DNA of 64,000 nucleotides from Cysteiniphilum sp. JM-1 (GTDB lineage Bacteria; Pseudomonadota; Gammaproteobacteria; Francisellales; Francisellaceae). Position 1 is the stretch's first letter, and each line of letters starts with the position of its first letter. Positions 36,862-47,036 of the stretch are shown in pieces. Made by a program: the position numbers and the translations under genes. The DNA lies in NCBI RefSeq assembly GCF_008711525.1, contig NZ_VXKS01000003.1:1-64000 (forward strand). The letters are read 5' to 3'. Below the pieces are notes generated by a model, which was not told where the DNA came from, searched no databases, and worked only from the letters and a program-made list of their open reading frames with translations.

Positions 36862-39168
36862 TTATATGCTCTCAGCTGTTGTCTTTAATTTTTCAGATTT
36901 ATCGGACATTTTATGCATTGCTTCATAGGCTTCACGCCACTCTGGATGCGCATTTTTAGGTCCCAAGGCATAAGGTGAAAACTCATCCGTTTGAATCACG
37001 TCATTAACACGCTTCATCACATCTTTAAGTAACGTCACCTCATCATCACTAATGACATTATGCTGACGCGCCTTATCAATCGAATTACTCCAACTGGCTT
37101 TTGGTATCGTGCCAGCTTTAATTGCCTCTTTGATTTTCTTTTGCACAGGGATTGCAGCAAGCACTGCTTGATAAGCAAGCTCAACACGCCCTACTGGATC
37201 CTTGTCATCCTCAGGCACATAACACATTGATTTCATGCGTTGACGTGTTTTCTCATCTTTCAATAACGCTTGCGCCAGTTTATGATCCAAACGATCATCT
37301 GGCTTTTTAAATGGTTTACCATAAGGAAATGCCATAAAACGCAATGTGCCTGCCAACGCCTTATTCGGAAAGTTGGCAAAAATTTCATACAATGCATTTT
37401 GCGCTTCATATAGACAATGCTGCAAGCTCCAGCTAACAAATACATCATCAGCGGCAACCTCGCCATTATCTTTATAATATTTCAATACCGCACACGCCAT
37501 ATATAAGTAACTCATCACATCACCTAAACGCGCCGATAACCGCTCTTTACGTTTAAGTGCGCCACCTAAAGTTACCAGTGCAATATCATTGACACAGGCA
37601 TATACCGTACTTAAGCGGGTAATGCGCTTGTAATATTTATTGAACTTAGATGAATAACCTTTTGCTGTCGCACCACAGGTAACGCCATACCAGAATGTGC
37701 GTGCTGTATTTTTAATCATATAACTGATGTGCTTTTTCATCAATTTCGAGAATTGCTCAAAACCTTCCTTTTCATCTTTATTCATCAAGCTTTCAGACTC
37801 ATCACGCACATATGGATGACAACGCATTGCACCCTGTCCAAAGATCATTAAGTTACGCGTCATGATATTAGCACCCTCAACCGTGATGCCCACTGGAGTT
37901 GCTTGATAGCCTCGTGCTAAATAATTATTTGGGCCCATAATCACAGCACGTCCGGCGTGAATATCCATCGCATGATTAAGGACGTTTCGACCCATTTCAG
38001 TTAAGTGATATTTGGAAATAGCTGATGCTACCGAGGGCTTAATACCCGCATCAACCGCTGCCACAGTAAACTGTCTTGTGGCATTGGCAAGATAGGCAAG
38101 ACCACCCATTTGTGCAATTTTCTCTTCAACACCTTCAAAATAACCAATTGGTGATTTGAATTGCTCTCTGACCATACTATAGGCTGAGGTCATCACACTT
38201 GATAATAACGTATTGGCTGTGCCACACGCAGGTAGTGATATCGCCCGCCCAATCGATAAGCACTCAACCAACATACGCCAACCCTCGCCTGCCATTTTTT
38301 GCCCACCAATAATCCAATCTATTGGGATAAATAAATCTTTGCCTCGAATAGTGCCATTCATAAAAGCTTGTGATAACGGATAGGCACGATTACCAATTTC
38401 AAGTCCTGGGTGATCATGCGGCAATAGTGCACAGGTAATACCCTCTTTACCTATATCTTCTAATAGTTGATCAGGATCATGTAGTTGAAATGCCAAGCCA
38501 ACTAAGGTAGCAATAGGTGCTAAGGTAATATAACGCTTGTTGATATTCTCTAATCGAATACCCAAGACCTCACGCCCATTATACTCACCCTTGCAAACAA
38601 TACCTTTATCTGGTAGTGAGGTAGCATCTGAACCCGCCGTGGGTCCAGTTAATGCAAAACAAGGAATATCAATACCTGCTGCTAATTTTGGCAAGAACAT
38701 ATCTTTTTGCTCATCCGTGCCATAGTGATGCAATAACTCACCAGGACCTAATGAATTAGGCACCATCACAGTTACTGCAGCCGAAACACTTTTGGTTGCG
38801 ATCTTCATCACAATCTCAGAATGTGCGGCAGCTGAGAATCCTTTACCGCCATATTCCTTGCGAATGACCAATCCAAAAAAACCTTTTTCACGAATAAAAT
38901 CCCATACAGCAACCGGTAGATCACGATCAACATGTGTCACCTGCCAATCATCAATCATTGAGCAAAGCATAGTGGTTTCATTATCTAAGAAAGATTGTTC
39001 TTCTTCATTTAGCTGAAACTTCTGCAAACGATGCAACTCATCAAAGTCTGGCAAACCTTGGAAGACTTGCTTTTCATACCAACAGTCCCCTGCATCTAAG
39101 GCAACTTGCTCAGTTACCGAAATAGGTGGCATTGATTTTTTACTTGATTTATAGATTTTCTTGATCAT
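36862..39168 (-). CDS. fadE: Acyl-CoA dehydrogenase, FadE type
   Basis: FadE catalyses the first, FAD-dependent step of beta-oxidation, making trans-2-enoyl-CoA. The 768-residue protein has the acyl-CoA dehydrogenase core (FFGLVIRKEYGGKGFSAAAHS, CFALTGPTAGSD at the FAD/substrate region, and GRAVIMGPNNYLARGYQATP) and a long C-terminal region of the DUF1974 type (about residues 500-740) found in FadE but not in short ACADs. E. coli FadE has 814 residues, so this is a slightly shorter version. It is transcribed divergently from fadD and is first of fadE-fadB-fadA, with a palindromic repeat before fadB. Confidence 0.94.
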   Translation of the reverse strand: MIKKIYKSSKKSMPPISVTEQVALDAGDCWYEKQVFQGLPDFDELHRLQKFQLNEEEQSFLDNETTMLCSMIDDWQVTHVDRDLPVAVWDFIREKGFFGLVIRKEYGGKGFSAAAHSEIVMKIATKSVSAAVTVMVPNSLGPGELLHHYGTDEQKDMFLPKLAAGIDIPCFALTGPTAGSDATSLPDKGIVCKGEYNGREVLGIRLENINKRYITLAPIATLVGLAFQLHDPDQLLEDIGKEGITCALLPHDHPGLEIGNRAYPLSQAFMNGTIRGKDLFIPIDWIIGGQKMAGEGWRMLVECLSIGRAISLPACGTANTLLSSVMTSAYSMVREQFKSPIGYFEGVEEKIAQMGGLAYLANATRQFTVAAVDAGIKPSVASAISKYHLTEMGRNVLNHAMDIHAGRAVIMGPNNYLARGYQATPVGITVEGANIMTRNLMIFGQGAMRCHPYVRDESESLMNKDEKEGFEQFSKLMKKHISYMIKNTARTFWYGVTCGATAKGYSSKFNKYYKRITRLSTVYACVNDIALVTLGGALKRKERLSARLGDVMSYLYMACAVLKYYKDNGEVAADDVFVSWSLQHCLYEAQNALYEIFANFPNKALAGTLRFMAFPYGKPFKKPDDRLDHKLAQALLKDEKTRQRMKSMCYVPEDDKDPVGRVELAYQAVLAAIPVQKKIKEAIKAGTIPKASWSNSIDKARQHNVISDDEVTLLKDVMKRVNDVIQTDEFSPYALGPKNAHPEWREAYEAMHKMSDKSEKLKTTAESI

Positions 39169-39530
39169 GCGCGTTTCCTTAATCTTAACTTACTTAATCC
39201 AGCACTCTAAAGGTCAACCCTAACTACTCTTTGCCGCAAACACCCTCAATAATGATGCTTCTCCTAATGCAGCAAAGCCTTCCTTAAATCAGTTAGTCCT
39301 TCTTCATTTATCTAGCAATATAACAGCGATTTTGTAAAAAATTAAGCGACAGCAACCAAAATATTCCCTAAATCATGCAAATAATATTGCAAAGCAACAT
39401 AATTAATGCAATTCGCAGTGAATTTATTTACAACATGCAAGATAGACGTCTAGAATGTGGTTAAGCTTATTTTTGGTATATTTACTTATTTAGCTTTTTT
39501 GACTTTTGATAAAAACGGAGAGAAGACACT
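39169..39530. other. Divergent regulatory region between fadE and fadD (362 bases)
   Basis: No gene or RNA is apparent. The region is very AT-rich and separates the two divergent beta-oxidation transcripts, so it probably holds both promoters and the binding sites of a fatty-acid responsive regulator. The clearest signal is the fadD promoter with an embedded palindrome at 39427-39456. TTGCAA/ATGCAA words recur at 39376-39414. Confidence 0.6.
39427..39456 (+). promoter_or_regulatory. Candidate fadD promoter with overlapping 10-base palindrome
   Basis: TTTACA (39427-39432), an 18-base spacer and TAGAAT (39451-39456) form a reasonable sigma-70 promoter, about 75 bases before the fadD ATG. The perfect palindrome TAGACGTCTA at 39443-39452 covers the spacer and the first bases of the -10, a placement suited to repression. 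The identity of the regulator is unknown; the sequence does not match the E. coli FadR site. Confidence 0.5.
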
Positions 39531-41225
39531 ATGTCAGAAAAACCATGGATTAAACACTACCCAAATGACGTCCCTAGCGAAATTCCAGTTTCAACTGAAA
39601 CATTAACCTCAATGCTAAAGCAAGCGGCATTAAAATTTCCAAATAACGTGGCACTTTCCTGCCATGACCATGATATCACCTATCAACAAGTTGATCATTA
39701 CAGCAATAAAGTCGCGGCATTCCTGCATTATGAGCTCGGTTTTAAGCAAGGTGATAAAATCGCAATCATGCTACCAAACCTATTACAATTTCCAATTGTT
39801 CTTATCAGCATTCTAAAAATAGGCGCAAGTTTTGTTAACATCAATCCACTATACACCGCACATGAAATCAAAGAAATCATGGAGGACTCAGGTGCTACCG
39901 GTATTTTTGTATTAAGCACATTTGCCCACTTAGTACAAGAGGCTAAGAAAGATTTCCCGCAGGTTAGACACATGATCGCAACAGATCTTGTCGACTTATA
40001 CGATTTCCCTAAAAAACAGATTATTCATTTTGTTGCAACCTATCTTAAGGGCATGAAAAGCAAACACGATCAATCTCAGTTTCATAAATTAAGCACGGCT
40101 CTCCACTACCACCGTAGTTTTGATGAAGCAAGTGTTAAAATTTCATGTGATGATATGGCATGTTTACAATACTCTAGTGGCACCACCGGCAAGCCTAAAG
40201 GCACCATATTATTACATCGTAATATTGTTGCTAACATTCAACAAGTATGGCTTTGGATTGGTAATCAAGTCGAACTGGATAAACAAATACTTATTGGCGC
40301 ACTGCCGCTCTATCACATCTTTGCACTGACCGCTAATTTTTTCACCTTCTACCTTGCTGGTTCTAAACATATACTTATCCCTAATCCACGTGATATTAAG
40401 TCATTAGTTAAAACCATGCAAAAAACGCCATTTACTATTTTTAACAGTATTAATACTTTATATGCTGCCCTTTTACACAATGACACCTTCCGCCAATCAA
40501 CTTTCCCACACTTCAAATATACATTAAGTGGCGGCATGTCGACGGTTAAACGCATTGCGGATGATTGGAAAGCAGTGACAGGTGTTACCATTCACGAGGC
40601 ATATGGTCTATCTGAAATGTCACCTGCAGTTACCATCAACCGTTTTGATGATGATGTATTTAATGGCACCGTGGGTTACCCTCTACCAAGCACGGATGTC
40701 TCGATTCGTGACGATGGCGGCAATGATTTACCTGCCAATGAAAATGGTGAAATCTGGGTCAAAGGTCCGCAACAATCCCCAGGTTTCTGGCACTTAGACA
40801 AAGTCACCAAAGAGCATTTTACTGGTGATGGTTGGCTTAAAACGGGAGACATTGGATTCTTGGATGACATGGGACGCTTAACGATTTCAGGGCGCTCGAA
40901 AAATATGCTCATCGTCTCTGGCTTTAACGTTTTTCCCAAAGAAATTGAAAATACTATTTTGCAAATTCCCGCAGTCAAAGATGTTGCTGTTGTCGGCGCG
41001 CCATCGCACTCAAGTGGTGAGAAACCATTTGCCTTTGTGGTGCTTGAGGATAACCAATCAGTTACTGCCAAAGAGATTACCGAGTTCTGTTATACGCGTC
41101 TCGCGCATTACAAAACACCAAAAGACATTATGTTCTTGGATGAGTTACCTAAGAATCCCGTAGGTAAAGTGTTAAAGCAAGAGCTAAAAGAGAAATATAT
41201 TTTAAACCCTAAAGAGCATCATTGA
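39531..41225 (+). CDS. fadD: Long-chain fatty acid-CoA ligase
   Basis: FadD activates fatty acids to acyl-CoA at the inner membrane and so feeds beta-oxidation. The 564-residue protein has the AMP-binding P-loop YSSGTTGKPKG, the adenine-binding motif HEAYGLSEMSP, the hinge/ATP motif WLKTGDIGFLDDMGRLTISG and the catalytic Lys in NPVGKVLKQEL. The ribosome site GGAGAGAAG precedes the start. It is divergent from fadE-fadB-fadA, which together with it makes a complete aerobic beta-oxidation set. The fatty-acid porin FadL is not in the window. Confidence 0.95.
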   Translation: MSEKPWIKHYPNDVPSEIPVSTETLTSMLKQAALKFPNNVALSCHDHDITYQQVDHYSNKVAAFLHYELGFKQGDKIAIMLPNLLQFPIVLISILKIGASFVNINPLYTAHEIKEIMEDSGATGIFVLSTFAHLVQEAKKDFPQVRHMIATDLVDLYDFPKKQIIHFVATYLKGMKSKHDQSQFHKLSTALHYHRSFDEASVKISCDDMACLQYSSGTTGKPKGTILLHRNIVANIQQVWLWIGNQVELDKQILIGALPLYHIFALTANFFTFYLAGSKHILIPNPRDIKSLVKTMQKTPFTIFNSINTLYAALLHNDTFRQSTFPHFKYTLSGGMSTVKRIADDWKAVTGVTIHEAYGLSEMSPAVTINRFDDDVFNGTVGYPLPSTDVSIRDDGGNDLPANENGEIWVKGPQQSPGFWHLDKVTKEHFTGDGWLKTGDIGFLDDMGRLTISGRSKNMLIVSGFNVFPKEIENTILQIPAVKDVAVVGAPSHSSGEKPFAFVVLEDNQSVTAKEITEFCYTRLAHYKTPKDIMFLDELPKNPVGKVLKQELKEKYILNPKEHH

Positions 41226-41237
41226 TCGCCTAAGACA

Positions 41238-41272
41238 TTGGCGTATCCTCTGTTCTAAATACGATACGCCAA
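41238..41272. repeat. Inverted repeat between convergent fadD and coq7
   Basis: TTGGCGTATC (41238-41247) and GATACGCCAA (41263-41272) form a perfect 10-base stem with a 15-base loop. The right arm lies inside the last codons of coq7. There is no T-run on either side, so it is not a classic terminator, but it may serve both convergent transcripts. Confidence 0.6.
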
Positions 41273-41899
41273 GGTGGTCATAACTTTTGACTGAGCTTTC
41301 ATAATCAACTTCGCCCACAGTGGAAATTCAACACCGCCGGCAAGGGCTGCTTCATCGGCATGTGACTGCTCATCCTTATACATTTGCATCAAAATCACAC
41401 GTGACTTCTCATCCTGAACGGGTAATTCATTTAAATGTGCTTCTAAATGACGCATCACCTGTTTTTCAGTTTCAATCACAAAACCATAGCTTACTTTATC
41501 ACTAATGAGCCCAGCGACAGCACCGATAGAAAAGGAGCCAACATACCATAAGGGATTAAGTAAACTCTTTTTCGCATCCAAATCATTTAAGCGCGTTTCG
41601 CACCACGACAAATGATTATATTCTTCCTCTGCCGCATGATGTAAATGCGTACGTGTTTCATGCTCTTTCGCGACAAATGCCTGCCCTCGGTAGAGCGCCT
41701 GCGCACAGATCTCACCAGTGTGATCAACACGCATGAGTCCTGCCACATGTTTTGACTCAGTCGCGTCAAGTTCTGGCTCATTCATATCATGAGCGGGCGT
41801 CACTGACATTGGATTTTTTGCAGGCAAAACAACAGACTTTACAAAGTGTTGAAGCTCACCTAAACATTGGTCTAAAAATGAATGACGACGCATTGACAT
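41255..41899 (-). CDS. coq7: Demethoxyubiquinone hydroxylase Coq7
   Basis: Coq7 hydroxylates demethoxyubiquinol, a late step of ubiquinone synthesis, with a carboxylate-bridged di-iron centre. The 214-residue protein shows all ligand motifs: DHTGEICAQ (Glu), EEEYNHLSW (E-x-x-H), EKQVMRHLEAH (Glu) and DEQSHADEA (E-x-x-H). It replaces UbiF of E. coli. A long, Met/Asn-rich N-terminal stretch of about 45 residues precedes the core, as in other proteobacterial Coq7. The promoter region has the 13-base motif shared with iscS and rpoH. Confidence 0.95.
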   Translation of the reverse strand: MSMRRHSFLDQCLGELQHFVKSVVLPAKNPMSVTPAHDMNEPELDATESKHVAGLMRVDHTGEICAQALYRGQAFVAKEHETRTHLHHAAEEEYNHLSWCETRLNDLDAKKSLLNPLWYVGSFSIGAVAGLISDKVSYGFVIETEKQVMRHLEAHLNELPVQDEKSRVILMQMYKDEQSHADEAALAGGVEFPLWAKLIMKAQSKVMTTLAYRI

Positions 41900-41939
41900 A
41901 GTTACTCTTTATTTATTGAAAAATCCATGCCCTGCATGT

Positions 41940-41952
41940 TATACCCATCACA
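41940..41952 (-). promoter_or_regulatory. Promoter-like 13-mer upstream of coq7
   Basis: On the minus strand TGTGATGGGTATA is followed by AC, giving TATAAC as a possible -10. It ends 40 bases before the coq7 start. The same 13 bases occur upstream of iscS (9439-9451) and rpoH (12370-12382), and the rpoH copy also shares TT on the 5' side. Confidence 0.5.
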
Positions 41953-41993
41953 AAACATTTTAAAGTCTGGCGGCATATTTTAGGCCATTTTAG

Positions 41994-42872
41994 CTAGATC
42001 ATTTCCTTAACCAGCTCAACAAAGGTTTTAATCTTTGGCTGAACATATTGCTGTTTTTGATAGTACATATTGATATTAACCTGAGGCGACATAAAATCCG
42101 GTATCCTAATCTCAACTAAAGCACCACTTTTTAACTCATCGGCGAGCATATAACGATGCGCTTGGATAATACCTAACCCTTCTATGGCAAATCGTTTCAT
42201 GCAGCTAATACTATTAACACTTAAGCGCGACTGACACTGTGCATTCAATTGTGAATCACCTAATATGATCGCATCACGCCCACTGTGTGCTATAAAATCA
42301 TGCGACATTAATTGCGAAATGTTTTTAGGCAATCCTTTACGCTCCAAATACTCAGATGAGGCGCACAAAACATAGTCTGTACTATTTAAACGATAAGCAA
42401 CCACATCATCCGGTGGCGTCCAGTTAACCCCAAACACAATATCAATGTTTTCCTGATATAACTCCGGCATACGTTCCTCAACAATCAGCTTAACTTCCAT
42501 ACTTGGGTATAGCTGTAAATAACGTTTGATAATGGGTGCCAAACTTTCCTCAACGAAATAATAATTACTACTAATGCACAGCACGCCTTCTGGGTGCTCA
42601 TCAAAGCTATTAATCAACTGCCCAATGCCAAACCATTCACTTTCCAAGCGCTGACATTGCATTAATAGCTTATGACCTTCTCGTGTGAGCTCAACCTTGC
42701 GTGTTGTGCGTATCAGCAAATCTGCCTTTGCCAATGACTCTAACTGTTTGATATTCTGACTAATCGCAGATTTTGTAATCCCCAAAGCGTCAGCTGCCTT
42801 AGTAAAGCTCATGTGTTTAGCAACTGCCAAAAATGACGCCAACTGTACTAATGAAAAATCGCCTTGAAACAT
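41994..42872 (-). CDS. LysR-type transcriptional regulator
   Basis: The 292-residue protein has the LysR winged helix-turn-helix (SFLAVAKHMSFTKAADALGI, then TKSAISQNIKQLE) and a substrate-binding domain of the CrgA/DmlR type (EGVLCISSNYYFVEESLAPII, LCASSEYLERKGLP). The gene stands alone between coq7 and the SDR gene, all on the minus strand, with no divergent partner, so its target is not evident. A MITE-like repeat lies about 65 bases upstream of its start. Confidence 0.88.
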   Translation of the reverse strand: MFQGDFSLVQLASFLAVAKHMSFTKAADALGITKSAISQNIKQLESLAKADLLIRTTRKVELTREGHKLLMQCQRLESEWFGIGQLINSFDEHPEGVLCISSNYYFVEESLAPIIKRYLQLYPSMEVKLIVEERMPELYQENIDIVFGVNWTPPDDVVAYRLNSTDYVLCASSEYLERKGLPKNISQLMSHDFIAHSGRDAIILGDSQLNAQCQSRLSVNSISCMKRFAIEGLGIIQAHRYMLADELKSGALVEIRIPDFMSPQVNINMYYQKQQYVQPKIKTFVELVKEMI

Positions 42873-42937
42873 ATAATTACCTTTAGTCCATTTATCTAAA
42901 ATTAAATCTATCGTTTGTCAGCACCTAACAATAGTAA

Positions 42938-43043
42938 TGAATCAAAAATAAGTTGAGTTCACCCCTCACCCGTGTAGTTTAAGCTACACGACCTCTCCCT
43001 CAAGGGGAGAGGTACTAGCGGATTCAACTTATGCTTGATTCAT
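42938..43043. repeat. MITE-like palindromic element, copy 1
   Basis: Outer arms ATGAATCAA/TTGATTCAT and inner arms ATAAGTTGA/TCAACTTAT frame the element. The core, 42948-43032, contains two hairpins: CGTGTAG-TTTAAG-CTACACG and CCTCTCCC-TCAA-GGGGAGAGG. The same core occurs at 46185-46270. It has no coding capacity. Position between a LysR gene and an SDR gene, both on the minus strand. Confidence 0.82.
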
Positions 43044-43066
43044 CACATAGCTACTTAAAGTGGAGG

Positions 43067-44257
43067 TTAACGTAGTAAACTCGAGAACTCTAATGACTGC
43101 CAATAATCTAAATACCTTGCAAATAACGCATGATAATCCTCGGTAATATTAACACCCAAGCGCTTTAAAGTGCTCATCGTTTTGCTATTTTCTGTGGTGA
43201 CAAAGGGGATTGTTTCCTCATTATCATAATAATCGATCAATGGAAAAAGCGGATTGCTTTTAGCAATTTCTCTCAGCTTACTGCGCCATTGATCTAAGGC
43301 GATAACTTCAACTGAATGACCCAAATCATTAATAACCTTAAAGATATCCCCATGAGTTATTTGCACGTTATTAACAATATTCCAACCATTGGCTTGTGTA
43401 TACGGCAGTTGTGATAAAGCAACAATACTTTGTGCCACTTGATCCACCGGAATCATCTCATGTTGCGAGTGTAGATCAGGTGCCACCCCCATCTCAATAC
43501 AGCCTAGAATAAAGCGCGTTAAATTATTCTTTTCATAATTACTTTTTGCGGTAGTTGATTGCCCTGTAATTTGTCCTAAGCGATAAATATCAACAGCAAT
43601 ACCACGTTCTTGCGCCTTCCACAGCAACCATTCCGCTGCCCATTTAGTGACGGTATAGCCAAAACTTATATCAGGGTGAATGGGCGCAATTGGTGGCATA
43701 CCTTCACGCGCAATGGTTGAAACGCAATTAATTGCTGCATATTTTGTTGAAATAAAGTGAATACGCTTTGGTTTAGTATGGCAAGCTAACTTAATAATCT
43801 CAGCCGTGCTGCCGACATTGGTTGGCGCCATACGTTCATAGCTTTGTAAATGGTGAACATACGCACCATTATGATAAATCGCATCAAGATTCGTACTTAA
43901 CGACGCCCAATCATTATCACTTAAGCCAAGCTTGGTTTCAGCGAGATTAACGATAACTATCTTAAGCCGTGGATGATCAATATGCGCATCAAATCCATAT
44001 CTCTTAAGATTAGCATCAAGCTTTGCTTTAGCATCTAAGTATGAATCACCACGAATCGCACAATGAATCACTGCCTTGGTATGCCTCATCAACTCATCAA
44101 TTAAGTGCACACCAAGGTAACCATTGGCACCGGTAACAAGAACTTGAGCATATTCTTTTGGCAACATTTGTGTGCTTATACTCATAGGAGGAATATAGCG
44201 CTCGATATCACTTAATGCCATTAACAGATTACTGTTTAGTCTTATTTCAGTGGACAT
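43067..44257 (-). CDS. Stand-alone thioester-reductase-like SDR (NAD-binding 4 family)
   Basis: The 396-residue protein fits the extended SDR family that forms the reductive release (R) domain of NRPS and carboxylic acid reductases. It has the NADP-binding motif VTGANGYLGVHLIDEL, the Arg in AIRGDSY, the active-site region HFISTKYAA and the Y-x-x-x-K pair in FGYTVTKWAAE. The segment RLGQITGQS is typical of R domains. These domains reduce acyl thioesters to aldehydes or alcohols. No adenylation or carrier-protein domain is fused or adjacent, so the thioester donor is unknown. A roughly 40-residue N-terminal lead precedes the Rossmann fold. Confidence 0.8.
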   Translation of the reverse strand: MSTEIRLNSNLLMALSDIERYIPPMSISTQMLPKEYAQVLVTGANGYLGVHLIDELMRHTKAVIHCAIRGDSYLDAKAKLDANLKRYGFDAHIDHPRLKIVIVNLAETKLGLSDNDWASLSTNLDAIYHNGAYVHHLQSYERMAPTNVGSTAEIIKLACHTKPKRIHFISTKYAAINCVSTIAREGMPPIAPIHPDISFGYTVTKWAAEWLLWKAQERGIAVDIYRLGQITGQSTTAKSNYEKNNLTRFILGCIEMGVAPDLHSQHEMIPVDQVAQSIVALSQLPYTQANGWNIVNNVQITHGDIFKVINDLGHSVEVIALDQWRSKLREIAKSNPLFPLIDYYDNEETIPFVTTENSKTMSTLKRLGVNITEDYHALFARYLDYWQSLEFSSLLR

Positions 44258-44618
44258 TGAAACTCCATGTCAATCAGATATAAACCATATTGTAGAAGTA
44301 AAGACGCGCTGTTGCCAGTGGTGCATGCTTTATCACAACAAAAGAGATAAAAACCGGCTAAAACTAAATATTCACCCATAAGTGCTCACCGTACCCTGAG
44401 CGTAAGTCGAAGCGGTATGCTGAGCATCAGCCGAAGTGGGTAAGCTTGGGAAAATCACATTTCATAGAGGCTTCGACTTACGCTCAGCCAACGTTTACAA
44501 AATCAAAGTGGGCAGAAATATGGTCATAGCCTCAAAACCTTTGCTAATAGCCTTAGCACTTTGCAACCTGCTTTGTTAAAATTAATCTCAATATAACTAG
44601 CTAAGCGTCATACTCAAT
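44258..44618. other. Intergenic region between the SDR gene and the alpha/beta hydrolase gene (361 bases)
   Basis: The region separates two divergent genes and contains no coding sequence I can support. Its centre holds an 18-base perfect inverted repeat (44396-44413 and 44470-44487). The AT-rich flanks, 44258-44390 and 44490-44618, presumably carry the promoters. Confidence 0.6.
44396..44487. repeat. Inverted repeat of the CTTCGACT-CGCTCAG family
   Basis: CTGAGCGTAAGTCGAAGC (44396-44413) and its exact reverse complement (44470-44487) enclose 56 bases that contain a further partial copy, GCTGAGCATCAGCCGAAG (44419-44436). Related units occur at 57205-57297. The family is a common dispersed palindromic type in bacteria, found only between genes here. 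Confidence 0.8.
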
Positions 44619-46174
<1,556 letters not shown>

Positions 46175-46587
46175 TAAATCAAGAATAAGTTGCGTTTTAC
46201 CCCTCACCCGTGCAGCTTAAGCTGCACGACCTCTCCCGCAAGAGGAGGGGTACTAGCTGGTGCAACTTATTTTGGTGAATTATCTAAATGACACATCGCA
46301 GCATAGTGAAGTACTCATAGTTAAATCTCAAAACCACCTAAAGATAAGCCTTTACACGCTATCATAAAAATTGGTTGCACATTAACCAGAGATTCACTTG
46401 CATTTTCAAAAACTTTTTGCTGTAATACTGCCAGCGGTTAAAACGCGATCAGTTCTTTTTGCGTTTTGATCCGAGAGCCCACTTGATTGCATAGCAAACA
46501 AATTAAAGAAACAATTGAATAAAAATAAATTTAACCCATCCATCAACATGCAAATCAGGTGATTTTGTTGAACATAAGGAGTTAACC
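46175..46587. other. Intergenic region between hemF and clpS (413 bases)
   Basis: The left part holds a MITE-like element (46185-46270). The remainder is AT-rich without a supportable gene. An inverted repeat AAAACGC/GCGTTTT (46440-46446 and 46461-46467) has no T-run. The clpS promoter must lie near the right end, where a strong AAGGAG ribosome site precedes the ATG. Confidence 0.6.
46185..46270. repeat. MITE-like palindromic element, copy 2
   Basis: The core begins ATAAGTTG and ends CAACTTAT, like the copy at 42948-43032, with the same two internal hairpins. The first is CGTGCAGCTTAAGCTGCACG, a perfect 20-base palindrome. The second is CCTCTCCC-GCAAGA-GGAGGGG. Relative to copy 1, T-A pairs in the first stem have become C-G pairs on both arms. 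Confidence 0.82.
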
Positions 46588-46911
46588 ATGTTAGATCTTG
46601 ATATTGAACTAACTCAACATACAAAAACCGCCTTTCAACAGCCAATGACTGAGCAAAGTGGTGCGCTGATGCGCAACGTCTATGTTCTCAATGATGATTT
46701 TACACCCATGGAATTTGTTCTTGAACTAATGCAAAGCATTTTCAAACTCCATGCTCAAAAGGCTGAGAAAGTCACAATGGAAGCCCACTACAAAGGTAAA
46801 GCACTTTGTGGCAAATACGCTAAGGACTTAGCTGAAACAATGGCTTGCAAAGCAATGGAAATTGCACAAAAAGCTGGGCATCCACTCATGCTTATAACGA
46901 GTAAGGCATAA
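46588..46911 (+). CDS. clpS: ClpS adaptor for ClpAP
   Basis: ClpS binds N-end-rule substrates and delivers them to ClpAP. The 107-residue protein has the family core VYVLNDDFTPMEFVLELM (substrate pocket Asn-Asp-Asp and Met), EAHYKGKALCGKYAKDLAE, and the C-terminal GHPLMLI. A strong AAGGAG site lies 7 bases before the ATG. A terminator separates it from clpA, so clpA probably has its own promoter as well. Confidence 0.96.
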   Translation: MLDLDIELTQHTKTAFQQPMTEQSGALMRNVYVLNDDFTPMEFVLELMQSIFKLHAQKAEKVTMEAHYKGKALCGKYAKDLAETMACKAMEIAQKAGHPLMLITSKA

Positions 46912-46947
46912 CGCATTTATTCGTCCTGACTAATTTTTTCTTAAAAT

Positions 46948-46978
46948 AAAACTCGATTTAGTAGTTTCGAGTTTTTTT
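46948..46978 (+). terminator. Rho-independent terminator after clpS
   Basis: AAAACTCGA (46948-46956), a 10-base loop, and TCGAGTTTT (46967-46975) form a perfect 9-base stem that runs into seven T (46972-46978). It lies 36 bases after the clpS stop and 58 bases before clpA, so clpS can be expressed alone. Confidence 0.88.
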
Positions 46979-47036
46979 GTGCCTGCAATTCGTCTATTAT
47001 AAAACATAAGGATTATAAAACTATTGCAGGTGTCGT

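Noticed and set aside
41994-42872. LysR gene proposed as regulator of the neighbouring SDR gene
   Set aside because: The two genes are in the same direction with a MITE-like repeat between them, not divergent, so no pairing can be claimed.
46440-46467. AAAACGC/GCGTTTT inverted repeat considered as a terminator or small RNA end
   Set aside because: There is no T-run after the right arm and no promoter evident in front; a heat-shock promoter reading was also not supported.
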